64,000 bases of DNA from Litoribacter populi (GTDB lineage Bacteria > Bacteroidota > Bacteroidia > Cytophagales > Cyclobacteriaceae), in the NCBI RefSeq assembly GCF_007483685.1, contig NZ_VMKN01000001.1, positions 2,096,393 through 2,160,392 on the forward strand, read 5' to 3'. Shown piece after piece: positions 26,122-34,748 of this stretch. The translations under genes were made by a program, and so were the position numbers. Numbering within the stretch: position 1 is the first letter of the stretch; each line of letters starts with the position of its first letter. The notes below the pieces were generated by a model, which was not told the DNA's origin, made no database searches, and was given only the letters and a program-made list of their open reading frames with translations.

Positions 26122-27336
26122 TTAATCTACTATTTCAAGTTTATATACGCCACTTTCTTCCTCGTCTGTGAGGATATAAAGATTGCCATCCGGCCCCTGT
26201 TTCACCGCTCTGATCCTACCGATTTTGTCCTCCAACATTTTTTCATCGTGGGTGACTTCTCCATTTTCAATAACTAGTCTATAAATTGCTTTTTGTTTCA
26301 AAGAACCAGAAAATAGGTTTCCATTCCATGCTTGGAAATTGCCGGTATAAAAGGTCAATCCTGAAGGGGCCATATTGTCTTCCCATATATGCGCAGGCTT
26401 TTCAACACCAGGGGCTTCTCGGCCGATACCTATTTTTTCATCCGTATCATATTCGGTTCCAAAGGATACTTGTGGCCAGCCATAGTTTTTGCCTTTTTCT
26501 ACTTTATAAAGCAGGTCGCCCCCATTTGGGCCATGATCGGAAGCCCAGATTTCACCGGTATTTGGATGGATCACCATACCCTGGTTATTTCTATGACCAA
26601 AACTGAAGATTTCAGGTCGTAAATTGCCTGGTTCCTTGTTTACAAAGGGGTTGTCCTCAGCTGCCCCTCCATCTTCTTTTAATCGGATAATAGAGCCCGC
26701 GGGATCAGTCAAGTCTTGGGAAGGATATCGAATGCCACGGTCTCCAATGGAAAATAGAACAGTTCCATCGCCAGGGAAAATAATCCTCGATCCATAGTGT
26801 CTACCAGGCTCTGTTCTTGGCGTCTGAGCATACACGACTTCATACTCACTGAAATCAGTTCCCTCATCATTTAGTTTTGCTCTGGCTAGGGCTGTACCTG
26901 TAGCGTAATCTTCATCACCGCTAAAATTTGAGTCATCGTCCCCAGGACTGGAGTAAGTGAAATAGATCCACCCATTATTTTGATAGTCAGGATGAACGGC
27001 AACATCCAATAGTCCACCCTGATTTCCCCCTTCATCGGGAGTTTTGTCATCCTCGAAAAGGTCAATTTCTGGAAGATTTCTTAATCGATGAATGTTATCT
27101 CCATCCATGATAAGAAAACGCCCCGGTCTTTCAGTGATGAGCATTCTCCCATCCGGAAGCCAATCAATTCCCCAGGCATTTTCCAACCCGTCAACAACCT
27201 TGGTAATCTTGATATTGGTTTCTTCGGTCTCAATACTTTCCTCGATTACCTCCTCAGTCACACTTTGAGCTATTAAAGGCTGGCCCAAAAGAAGACCAGC
27301 TCCTGAGAGCAGGCATAATTTTGAAAATGAATTCAT
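26122..27336 (-). CDS. PQQ-dependent sugar dehydrogenase (glucose/sorbosone dehydrogenase family)
   Basis: 404 residues with a signal peptide ending near 'QPLIAQS'. The six-bladed propeller carries the family motifs 'LENAWGIDWLPDGRMLITER', 'GNQGGLLDVAVHPDY', 'SIGDRGIRYPSQDLTDPAGS', 'FSFGHRNNQGMVIHP' and 'EIWASDHGPNGGD', with the catalytic His and the PQQ-contacting Arg region. It is a soluble periplasmic aldose dehydrogenase of the YliI/Asd type. No PQQ synthesis genes are in this window. Single gene. Confidence 0.9.
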   Translation of the reverse strand: MNSFSKLCLLSGAGLLLGQPLIAQSVTEEVIEESIETEETNIKITKVVDGLENAWGIDWLPDGRMLITERPGRFLIMDGDNIHRLRNLPEIDLFEDDKTPDEGGNQGGLLDVAVHPDYQNNGWIYFTYSSPGDDDSNFSGDEDYATGTALARAKLNDEGTDFSEYEVVYAQTPRTEPGRHYGSRIIFPGDGTVLFSIGDRGIRYPSQDLTDPAGSIIRLKEDGGAAEDNPFVNKEPGNLRPEIFSFGHRNNQGMVIHPNTGEIWASDHGPNGGDLLYKVEKGKNYGWPQVSFGTEYDTDEKIGIGREAPGVEKPAHIWEDNMAPSGLTFYTGNFQAWNGNLFSGSLKQKAIYRLVIENGEVTHDEKMLEDKIGRIRAVKQGPDGNLYILTDEEESGVYKLEIVD

Positions 27337-27418
27337 ATTGTCAGTGGTTTAAATGGTTGATAAAAATGCAGTCTTTCCTAAAATTAACATTGAGTTTAAA
27401 ATATTGTTTGGGTTGGGT

Positions 27419-29185
27419 TCAATCCTTCCTGAGTATGATTGCCGAATAGGCAGGTATCATCAATTTCGCTGAATACTTTTGCTCCTCTTCTTGATGGGCA
27501 ATCAATTCCGTAGGACCTGCATTTCCAAATGCTTGATCATAGATTTGGCTGTCGCTATTGAAGATGGTTACCCATTTACCTTCCTGAGGCAATGGTAAAA
27601 TGTACTCTTCATGGGTTTTTCCATTGAAATTTATGATTATAAGCACAGGGTTTTCTATAGCTTCATCCGCCCATCGCTTATAGGCAATGACGCGAGTTTC
27701 AGCATCTGCATGTAATATTTCGATGTGTTGTCCGCTAAGTCCAAGAGTTTCGTTTTCTTTATTGAGTCGTAAAGAAATGAGGTCCTGGAAAAGTTTATAA
27801 ATTCCTTTTCTTTCCTCCAATTTGACCCAGTTCAAGAAATCCTTTTCATTAAAGGCTCCTGCTTTGAGAAATTCCTGTCCTTGGAAAACCATAGGAATGC
27901 CAGGTGCTGTGAAGGTCAAGACGGCCCCTAGAGCGGATTTTTTCTTAGCAATCCAAGAGTCAGCCTCTCCTGGGGAGGCTTCTTCAGGCAATCTTTGGTC
28001 TTCAATGGCCACAGCGTCATGGGATTCGGAAAAAACTATCCTATCAAATGCATTATGATTGTAGCGAAATTCCAATGCTTCTATAATTTTTTCGAGGTGC
28101 CATTGGTCATCATCGACCAAGGATGGTTTGATATGTTCCACAAAGGTGGAGTTCCACTGTGCATCAAATCCGGCACCCCCATCCTCGGTTTTAAGGGTAA
28201 GAGTACCGTTTCCTCTCACATCCTCGGCAATTAGAATTACCTTCGGTTTCACTTTTCGGCTTTCCTCATTGGCCCATTTCATAAGTGACCAACCATCAGC
28301 CAAGTCTTGGTCCTTGAGGTGTTCCTCACCTTTACAATTTCTGATTAGCGCCGTTCCATCCCATCTTAACCCATCCACACCAATTTCATTGATCCAAAAC
28401 ATCACATTATCAAAAATGAATTTCCTCACTTCTTCCCTTCCATAATCTGGGCGGGTATGTCCCCAAGGTGTTTCCCCGCGATCATCGTTGTAGAAAAAAA
28501 TTCCACCACCTTCACCTTCATACCAACCGTCAAATCTCCAAAGGTCAAGGTCCGTTGGGCCCCAGTGGTTGTACACCACATCCAAGATCACAGCAATTCC
28601 TCGGTTGTGCGATTCCTCTATCATTTTGCGAAACTGTAGCCTACCTCCATAACTCGTCTCCACTGCGAAAAGATGGGAGGGATTATATCCCCAGCTAAAA
28701 CTTCCAGCAAACTCGTGTACAGGCATCACCTTGATGATATTGATTCCCAACTCTTTCAAATAGTCAAGTTTAGCAATGACATCCATAAAAGTCCCAGGTC
28801 CTGACTTTGTGCTTTTACTGAAGGTCCCCACATGTAGTTCATAAATGACCGCTTGATGCAATGGTGGTGGGTCAAATGGGTCAATTGGTGGCAAGGAATG
28901 ACAAATGATGCTGTTTCCCATAGAGTTGGTCACCTCTGTGGAATAGGGGTCCAGTCTAGAAAATTCCTCTTTGCCTTTTTTGAGAAGGTAACGATATTCC
29001 TGGCCCTCTTTTCCTTTGATTATGTTGCCTTGCCAAATGCCATACTCATCCATTTGTAAAGGATTATTGGCTTCCCAGTTGTTAAAATCACCAATTATAT
29101 GAACCGATTGGGCATGGGGAGCCCATAACTTGAAATAGCAGCCGTTCTGATGCAGGCAAGCTCCCATAGGGTAACTGTTTTCCAT
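27419..29185 (-). CDS. GH13 alpha-glucan enzyme (branching enzyme / trehalohydrolase-like)
   Basis: 588 residues from ATG 29185; a TTG at 29233 would overlap the upstream gene. An N-terminal CBM48-type domain (about 10-95, 'FKLWAPHAQSVHIIGDFNNW') precedes a GH13 barrel with 'VILDVVYNHWGP', the nucleophile Asp in 'GVDGLRWDGT' and the acid/base Glu in 'VILIAEDV', then a C-terminal beta domain. No signal peptide, so it acts on cytoplasmic alpha-glucan. Branching enzyme or maltooligosyltrehalose trehalohydrolase are the best fits; no other glycogen or trehalose gene is adjacent. Downstream of and probably co-transcribed with the DUF5996 gene. Confidence 0.82.
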   Translation of the reverse strand: MENSYPMGACLHQNGCYFKLWAPHAQSVHIIGDFNNWEANNPLQMDEYGIWQGNIIKGKEGQEYRYLLKKGKEEFSRLDPYSTEVTNSMGNSIICHSLPPIDPFDPPPLHQAVIYELHVGTFSKSTKSGPGTFMDVIAKLDYLKELGINIIKVMPVHEFAGSFSWGYNPSHLFAVETSYGGRLQFRKMIEESHNRGIAVILDVVYNHWGPTDLDLWRFDGWYEGEGGGIFFYNDDRGETPWGHTRPDYGREEVRKFIFDNVMFWINEIGVDGLRWDGTALIRNCKGEEHLKDQDLADGWSLMKWANEESRKVKPKVILIAEDVRGNGTLTLKTEDGGAGFDAQWNSTFVEHIKPSLVDDDQWHLEKIIEALEFRYNHNAFDRIVFSESHDAVAIEDQRLPEEASPGEADSWIAKKKSALGAVLTFTAPGIPMVFQGQEFLKAGAFNEKDFLNWVKLEERKGIYKLFQDLISLRLNKENETLGLSGQHIEILHADAETRVIAYKRWADEAIENPVLIIINFNGKTHEEYILPLPQEGKWVTIFNSDSQIYDQAFGNAGPTELIAHQEEEQKYSAKLMIPAYSAIILRKD

Positions 29186-29211
29186 TGGGAAAATTGAAAA
29201 TGTATGTTGAT

Positions 29212-30123
29212 TTAAAAAGATGTGGTATCCCAACCTGCTGATTTTATTCCAGCAGAGTAGGCACTATTCAAGAATTGTTTCAATTCCTGACTAGGATTAT
29301 CCTTGTTTATCAGGTCATGATAATGAAGCAAAGCCATGGGGCTGCCGTTGTTGTCTATCCATTTAGCCTCATTAGGGCTCAAAGGGTTTGTTTCCAAGCC
29401 TTCCGGATTTGGCCAAGTATAAGAATAAAATGCGGGTTCTCTTTGTTTTTCATCTCCGGCCCAAAAGCCAAAGGAGATATTTTCGTGGGAATAGGCTTCT
29501 TTATCCGAAGTGGTTGACATCCCACTGTTGTCAGCTTTTTTGCCAGAAAATCTAGTTACCACCAGATCCATGTGATGCCAAAACAATTGGACAGGAGAAG
29601 ACTTACCTTTGTACTCACACTCGAATGCTTTAAAAATATTATCTACCCACAACAACACTTTGTAATACTTTTGAACATAATTCGGATCATAATGGTAATG
29701 CCTAGTTAAGCTCGAAAAGGTGCCCTCTATTCCCATATCATATGGAGATGGGTTTTTGATTTTTACCGAAATGTTGAGTTGCAGTAGTTGATCTAAAAGA
29801 AGTGAGTAAAATTTGGACACGGTTAAGCCATACATTATTTCAAACTTTCTAACCCCTCCAGTTGAGGTATTTATTTGAATTACATGCTTTAGGAGATCAA
29901 ATTCAATGGTAAAGTTTCCTTGGCCATTTTGAAAGGGAATGGGACCGGTGGTCAAACCTTTGGAGGAAACTCTAAAGGTTATGTTCCACCAATGGTTTTT
30001 GGGCGGCATCAAGGCAAGTTTCACTTTGCCGACAATTTGTAAAAATAAGTGTAGGGTAATTTTACTTTTTTCCCATTCTTCTAAAGGGAGCGAGGGTAGT
30101 TTTTGGGTGGACTTTTCTGACAT
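29212..30123 (-). CDS. DUF5996 family protein
   Basis: 303 residues from ATG 30123. It matches the DUF5996 pattern: 'LPLEEWEKSKITLHLFLQI' near the start, 'KVKLALMPPKNHWWNITF', 'GLTTGPIPF', 'VQLFWHHMDLVVTRFSG', 'SHENISFGFWAGD' and 'PAFYSYTWPNPEG'. The His-rich 'FWHHMDL' could bind metal. Cytoplasmic, function unknown. The gene precedes the GH13 gene by 26 bases, so a link with alpha-glucan metabolism or osmotic stress is possible but unproven. Confidence 0.85.
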   Translation of the reverse strand: MSEKSTQKLPSLPLEEWEKSKITLHLFLQIVGKVKLALMPPKNHWWNITFRVSSKGLTTGPIPFQNGQGNFTIEFDLLKHVIQINTSTGGVRKFEIMYGLTVSKFYSLLLDQLLQLNISVKIKNPSPYDMGIEGTFSSLTRHYHYDPNYVQKYYKVLLWVDNIFKAFECEYKGKSSPVQLFWHHMDLVVTRFSGKKADNSGMSTTSDKEAYSHENISFGFWAGDEKQREPAFYSYTWPNPEGLETNPLSPNEAKWIDNNGSPMALLHYHDLINKDNPSQELKQFLNSAYSAGIKSAGWDTTSF

Positions 30124-30191
30124 TTTGTTTTTTAGGTGATAGTGTTTCTGGTTAACTATCAAAATGCCTTTTGAGTTATGAGTAAAAATAA

Positions 30192-30224
30192 AAAAAGCCC
30201 GACCATATTTTGGTCGGGCTTTTT
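30192..30224. terminator. Bidirectional terminator
   Basis: Stem AGCCCGACCA / TGGTCGGGCT with A run before and T run after. It lies downstream of the minus-strand M28 peptidase and upstream of the DUF5996 gene. Confidence 0.82.
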
Positions 30225-30242
30225 CAAAGTGCGATTGCAGGA

Positions 30243-31793
30243 TTAATCTAACATTCCTCTTCTAGTTGCGTTTCGCTGATTAGGCCAAGTCATTTGTCTT
30301 CCTGATCTTGGATTTACAGGTAGGATGCTTTTCTCTCTGTTGAAGCTTTGATCATCTTCGCTGGCCATATAAGTAAGGATAGCGGTAAGAATCACGTTGT
30401 TTTCAACATCATCAAATACAATCTTATCATACGTGTCACGGTTGGTGTGCCAGGTATAATTGAAGTAAGACCAGTTAAGTGAGCTTAGGGAAAAGCCTGG
30501 AGCGCCTACAGCTAGGAACGAAGCGTAATCAGATCCACCTCCAGCTGGGCTGCCAGGAAAAGTAGTCTCGATATGTTTGCGCACATCCTGTGGCACTGGT
30601 TCCAACCATCTATTGATGAATTCATAAGAATGAAGGAAACCTTGACCGGAAATGTTAACCACTCTACCGGTTCCGTTATCCTGGTTGAATACTGCCTGAA
30701 TGTTTTCGACTATCTCTGGGTGGTCTTCTACAAATGCCCTGGAACCGTTTAAACCTTGCTCTTCACTTCCCCAGTGTCCTGCAATGATGGTTCTTTTTGG
30801 GTTAGGATACATTTTCTTCAAAATTCTCATGGCTTCCATCATTACAATAGTACCAGTAGCATTGTCAGTAGCACCTGTTCCACCATCCCATGAGTCAAAA
30901 TGAGCTGAAAGAATTATATACTCCTCAGGCTTCTCAGTTCCTTTGATTGTAGCTACGGTGTTGAATGTTGGCATTTCTCCAAGATCTTTGGATTCCGCAT
31001 TGATTCTAAGCTTTGGCTTAGCATCATTCTCCACCATTCTGTATAGCATACCATAGTCTTCTAAGGCGATATCCACCATTGGGATATTTTTAGTAGTGGC
31101 TCCAAAGATTTTTTGCACACCAAATCCCTGAGACCAGTATGAAGCTACCACACCAGCTGCACCTGCTTCTTCCAAAGCTGCCGGAAGTGTACGGTTGTTG
31201 TAACCAGTCTTCTCAATTCTATCAGCCCAGGATTGCCCAGCTTCCTGTCTGTCCTTCCTCATTTTCTCAAGCGACTCCTCAGTTGCAAATTCTTTCCAGT
31301 TGTACTCAGGACGACCTGAAGGCTGCATCATGGAAATCATAACAAATTTGCCTTTAACATCATTGGCTAACCAGTTTTGGAAGGCCACTGAGTCCTCAAG
31401 ATCTGGTACGATAACCACCTCGGCTGTAACTGGCCCGTCAGTAGAAGGACTCCAAGCCAACTGCATTCCTTCCAAAGAAGTCACTCTCGGTTCAACTAGA
31501 TCAATGTGAGAAACACCTCTTTCCCAACCTTTCCATACTCCCCATTTCTCATTTTCGGCTTCGATACCCCATTCACCATAAGTGTCAACTGCCCAATCAT
31601 GAGCATGTTGCATCTGGGGAGTACCTACTAGGCGAGGACCAATTAAGTCAGTAACTTCATAGGCTAATTTTTTGAGCTGGGAATTCTCCTTAGCTTCTTT
31701 GATCATGTTTTCAATTACCTGGTCTTTTTCTTGAGCTTGAGCGGTAAACCCAAATGCAACTAGAAAAAGCACCAAAAACGAACTTTTGCGCAT
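30243..31793 (-). CDS. Secreted M28 family metallopeptidase
   Basis: 516 residues from ATG 31793, which gives a signal peptide ending 'GFTAQAQ'. A PA-like inserted domain (about 130-280) sits inside the peptidase. The zinc-binding core has 'YIILSAHFDSWDGGTGATDN' (His, Asp), 'AGHWGSEEQGLNGSRAF' (Glu pair) and 'GGGSDYASFL'. The layout matches carboxypeptidase Q-like M28 enzymes that remove residues from peptides outside the cell. Single gene with its own terminator. Confidence 0.9.
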   Translation of the reverse strand: MRKSSFLVLFLVAFGFTAQAQEKDQVIENMIKEAKENSQLKKLAYEVTDLIGPRLVGTPQMQHAHDWAVDTYGEWGIEAENEKWGVWKGWERGVSHIDLVEPRVTSLEGMQLAWSPSTDGPVTAEVVIVPDLEDSVAFQNWLANDVKGKFVMISMMQPSGRPEYNWKEFATEESLEKMRKDRQEAGQSWADRIEKTGYNNRTLPAALEEAGAAGVVASYWSQGFGVQKIFGATTKNIPMVDIALEDYGMLYRMVENDAKPKLRINAESKDLGEMPTFNTVATIKGTEKPEEYIILSAHFDSWDGGTGATDNATGTIVMMEAMRILKKMYPNPKRTIIAGHWGSEEQGLNGSRAFVEDHPEIVENIQAVFNQDNGTGRVVNISGQGFLHSYEFINRWLEPVPQDVRKHIETTFPGSPAGGGSDYASFLAVGAPGFSLSSLNWSYFNYTWHTNRDTYDKIVFDDVENNVILTAILTYMASEDDQSFNREKSILPVNPRSGRQMTWPNQRNATRRGMLD

Positions 31794-31943
31794 AACAAAA
31801 TATTTAAATCTAAAATATGAATGTGTTGACTGTGTGTGGCCATTACTTGGCACAGGCCTAAAATAGGAATAATTTTCCGGCCCAAATAAAAATTATCTTA
31901 TAAACGTAAAAATCACCTTATAATCGGTATAAACCTTAAATAG

Positions 31944-31967
31944 AAAAAGGCGACCCATTTGGTCGCC
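31944..31967 (-). terminator. Terminator of the phosphohexomutase-like gene
   Basis: Stem GGCGACC / GGTCGCC with a five-base loop; on the minus strand it is followed by TTTTT. Confidence 0.75.
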
Positions 31968-31980
31968 ATTTTCTACTTAT

Positions 31981-33024
31981 TTACATTTTCCCCAATATTA
32001 CTACTGTCTTAAGAAGGCTGTCGTGAAGCCCTTTTCTAATCTCGGCATATTTTGGTTTGAAGGAAAAGTTAGTATACTTACTCAGGTGGATTGACATTTG
32101 ATTTTCACCTTCTTCAAGCTCTACGGTAAGTTTGAGGCCGCTAGAATACTCAATCTGAACCATGTTTTTGGCTTCAAGTTCAAGTGTGCCTTTTCTTCCC
32201 GTTAGCTTGTTATGAAAAGTCTGTTTCTTATAATCGGAAAGTAGGACTAATTCATCGGCCAAATCATCTACAGGAGGCTTTGTCCTGAATTTGTCAAAGA
32301 TCTTTTTGATGCTTGTTTCACGGCTGATTTGGAATGTTTTTTCCAGATAAAGCCTGTATTTAACCTGCAAATCAATGTGTCTGTCAAGAACAGTTTTATC
32401 CTTTTCAGCCATATCACTGAGCAAGTTCATCCACATTTCCAAAATAGCCTCAGGATTTTTGTCAACCTCGGGGGTTAAAAGAACGGTGTTCCGGTCATCA
32501 ATGGCAATAATTTGCTCCACCGAATCAATATTAGCCTTAACTCCATTTAAAAGGTTTTCAAGCCCGGAGTGAGTGGTTTTTACAGGGACTCCATTTTTAG
32601 TTGCAATGCCGTCGAGCTGGTCGGAAAGGATCACAGACTTGATAATCATCATGCCAGATTCGCCAAATGGACGGTCCCAGATTACCTGTTGGATCAAATG
32701 ATCACTGATGAGTGCGGCTTGTTGATGTGCGTTGAAAGCCTGAAATCGGCCTTCTGCATTTTTATAGCCAATAATTATTCTGTGCATTGAGCTGTCAAAC
32801 CCCAAAATCACATCATAACCCTCAGTCTTGGCCTCTTCCACAGCAGGCATTAGAAATTTAAAATTCAGTGTTTCATCATCCACAGTCGAATCATAGGAGA
32901 GTTGGAAAGTCTCTACCTTGTCGGTGGAAGCAGGAAGTTTGATCTTTGCTGCTTTGGGCAGATAAAAAAGACATTTCAAAGGTTTGATTAATTGATTTTC
33001 AGCGGTGTTTTCCACAGTATCCAT
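31981..33024 (-). CDS. Degenerate phosphohexomutase-like protein (probable pseudoenzyme)
   Basis: 347 residues. The order of segments matches the C-terminal half of alpha-D-phosphohexomutases: 'AKTEGYDVILGFDSSMHRII' (usual DPDADR metal loop), 'FNAHQQAALISDHLIQQ' (usual NGNQTGALL helix), 'MIIKSVILSDQLDGIA', 'GVPVKTTHSGLENLL', 'VLDRHIDLQVKYRLYLEKTF' and 'KIFDKFRTKPP'. The N-terminal domain with the phosphoserine is absent, the metal Asp residues are replaced (FDSSMHR, 76-82), and I do not find the sugar-binding GEES or phosphate-binding loops. So it cannot be a mutase by itself; a sugar-phosphate sensor or regulator is possible. The frame is intact and ends in a terminator. Confidence 0.6.
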   Translation of the reverse strand: MDTVENTAENQLIKPLKCLFYLPKAAKIKLPASTDKVETFQLSYDSTVDDETLNFKFLMPAVEEAKTEGYDVILGFDSSMHRIIIGYKNAEGRFQAFNAHQQAALISDHLIQQVIWDRPFGESGMMIIKSVILSDQLDGIATKNGVPVKTTHSGLENLLNGVKANIDSVEQIIAIDDRNTVLLTPEVDKNPEAILEMWMNLLSDMAEKDKTVLDRHIDLQVKYRLYLEKTFQISRETSIKKIFDKFRTKPPVDDLADELVLLSDYKKQTFHNKLTGRKGTLELEAKNMVQIEYSSGLKLTVELEEGENQMSIHLSKYTNFSFKPKYAEIRKGLHDSLLKTVVILGKM

Positions 33025-33158
33025 AAGGGTGTTTTAAGATAAAATTCCAGAATGCGAATAGAAATGCATTATTATAATAAGGTTGGGTATTCCTTTAAAT
33101 ATGGAATGCATTCTTGGACGTACGAATGTCCAAAATTAGCCTAAAATCTATAGAAAAG

Positions 33159-33629
33159 CTAAAGAATTGACGTCCTCTTATCTCCACCCTCTACTATTCT
33201 ACCAATATTATTGAGCAATTCTGTCATATTTTCCAAAGTTTCAACTTGATCCTCAAGGTTATACTTCTCTTTCCAAAGCGTGGGGTCGGTGTATTTAACA
33301 GTTACATTTCCATTCCGTTCTATGATAAGTAGCCGCAAGGGAAGCTCTATGGCAATATCGGGATCTGCTTGCATTAATTTTGTACCAACTTGGGGGTTGC
33401 CAAAAACGATTACTTTTGTTTTTTCAAGCTCCATTCCTGCTCCTTCTGCATTATCGTCGTGGTCTATGACTTGCATAACCTCTATGTCCCTTTCATCGAG
33501 AGATGATTTGATAAGCTGGATAGTTTCATCAAAACCATATTGGCTCTGATAGCTTTTCAAATTACTTTGACCATTGGAAGCTATACTGGTTAGCATCAAA
33601 CCGAGTAAAAATGTGTGAAAAATTTTCAT
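33159..33629 (-). CDS. Secreted DUF302 domain protein
   Basis: 156 residues with a signal peptide ending near 'SIASNGQ'. The body is a DUF302 fold: 'FDETIQLIKSSLDERDIEVM', 'KVIVFGNPQVGTKLMQADPD', 'IELPLRLLIIERNGNVTVKY' and 'NLEDQVETLENMTELLNNIG'. DUF302 proteins are small periplasmic or cytosolic proteins of unsettled role, sometimes near haem or redox genes. No such genes are adjacent here. Confidence 0.85.
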   Translation of the reverse strand: MKIFHTFLLGLMLTSIASNGQSNLKSYQSQYGFDETIQLIKSSLDERDIEVMQVIDHDDNAEGAGMELEKTKVIVFGNPQVGTKLMQADPDIAIELPLRLLIIERNGNVTVKYTDPTLWKEKYNLEDQVETLENMTELLNNIGRIVEGGDKRTSIL

Positions 33630-33640
33630 ATATAAATATA

Positions 33641-33667
33641 TAAAAATAACCTGGTATAGACCAGGTT
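33641..33667 (-). terminator. Terminator of the small charged-protein gene
   Basis: Perfect stem AACCTGGT / ACCAGGTT with loop ATAG; on the minus strand ATTTTTAT follows. Confidence 0.7.
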
Positions 33668-33679
33668 AAGGGTTGGACA

Positions 33680-33922
33680 TTATTTTGTACCGCCTCCGTA
33701 TGGAGGCTTATGGATATTTGGTTTGTCGGGGTTTCGATTAGTACCTTTTTCCAAATGAGGGGGAATCGAACCATCTTCTTCCAAATGCTTTTTCTTCAAT
33801 TCCTTCTCTTTTTGGATCTCTTCTTCAGTTTTCCCTTTTTTGATTGCCGCCTTGTCCTGTTGTCCAGGATCTGAAGGGTTTGATTTCCCCTGTGGAGAGG
33901 GCGAATTTTTCTGATCTGACAT
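33680..33922 (-). CDS. Small charged, probably disordered protein
   Basis: 80 residues from ATG 33922. It is low in hydrophobic residues and rich in Lys, Glu, Pro and Asn, with a central helix-forming 'TEEEIQKEKELKKKHLEED' and a Pro/Gly-rich end. No signal peptide or known domain. The composition resembles the 91-residue protein at 6673. It is followed by a hairpin terminator, which supports a real gene. Confidence 0.55.
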   Translation of the reverse strand: MSDQKNSPSPQGKSNPSDPGQQDKAAIKKGKTEEEIQKEKELKKKHLEEDGSIPPHLEKGTNRNPDKPNIHKPPYGGGTK

Positions 33923-34089
33923 AATTAAATATATTTTAAAATGTATAACATTTGAATTCAATAATAGAACTACTGAGATCTGTTATGGTTTGTTTTTTCG
34001 TGGATAATAGGGAGGATTAAGATGGTTTTTCGGATTAAATATACCTAAATCAATATAAAATGTGATAACGTTTATGTTTAATAATTGTG

Positions 34090-34097
34090 TAAATTTG
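34090..34097 (+). promoter_or_regulatory. Possible -7 promoter element
   Basis: TAAATTTG matches TAnnTTTG and lies 33 bases before the start codon of the NTF2-like gene. No good -33 TTTG is seen at the expected spacing. Confidence 0.35.
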
Positions 34098-34130
34098 TTT
34101 TGTTATTCACTTATATAAACAAATAATGTT

Positions 34131-34706
34131 ATGAAAAAATGTTTATCGTTAGTGGTTGTATTTGTTTTGGTGATTGGGGTTTCCTTTGCGCAAGGTCCCG
34201 AAAGAATGAAAAAGATCACCAAAAAAATGGAAATGCCTTACGAGGCTGAGTATTCATCCAAATTTAAATTGGGGGATGATAGGCATTCTTTCAAAGTGTT
34301 GGAAGTTTGGAAGGATTATGAGGAAAATATGCTCGAAAGAAATGTCGAATATTTTGCAGACGATGTTACAATGGAGTTTCCTGACGGCACGAGGGTATCT
34401 GGACTTGAAAAGTTAATGCAGGTGACCAAGCAACATAGGGAAACGCTTGACAATTACCAAAGCAAAATTATTTCTTATGTCAGTCTGAAGAGTGTGGACA
34501 AAGATGAGGATTGGGTTGCTATCTGGGGTGAGGATTCCTTCATTAATTCAGATGGGGAGAAAGTAATAAGTCCCATTCATGAAGTTTGGAGAATTAACAA
34601 GGATGGCAAAATTGCATTTATGAAACAATACCACGCTATGGCCATTCCTGATGAGGAAGATCCTGATTATGAAAATATGGATCGGAATGATGACGATGAT
34701 TGGTAA
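34131..34706 (+). CDS. Secreted SnoaL/NTF2-like protein
   Basis: 191 residues: a signal peptide ending 'IGVSFAQG', then an NTF2-like cone fold ('KVLEVWKDYEENMLERNVEY', 'FADDVTMEFPDGTRVSG', 'VAIWGEDSFINSDGE', 'HEVWRINKDGKIAFM') and an acidic tail of Asp/Glu. NTF2-like proteins include isomerases and non-enzymatic binders, so no reaction can be assigned. A TAAATTTG element at 34090-34097 matches the -7 consensus and probably marks its promoter. Confidence 0.78.
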   Translation: MKKCLSLVVVFVLVIGVSFAQGPERMKKITKKMEMPYEAEYSSKFKLGDDRHSFKVLEVWKDYEENMLERNVEYFADDVTMEFPDGTRVSGLEKLMQVTKQHRETLDNYQSKIISYVSLKSVDKDEDWVAIWGEDSFINSDGEKVISPIHEVWRINKDGKIAFMKQYHAMAIPDEEDPDYENMDRNDDDDW

Positions 34707-34738
34707 AAAAAATGGAGCTTATAACGGCTCCATTTTTT
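34705..34738. terminator. Bidirectional terminator (NTF2-like / BrkB genes)
   Basis: Stem AAAAAATGGAGC / GCTCCATTTTTT with an eight-base loop between convergent genes. Confidence 0.82.
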
Positions 34739-34748
34739 AATTATTTTT

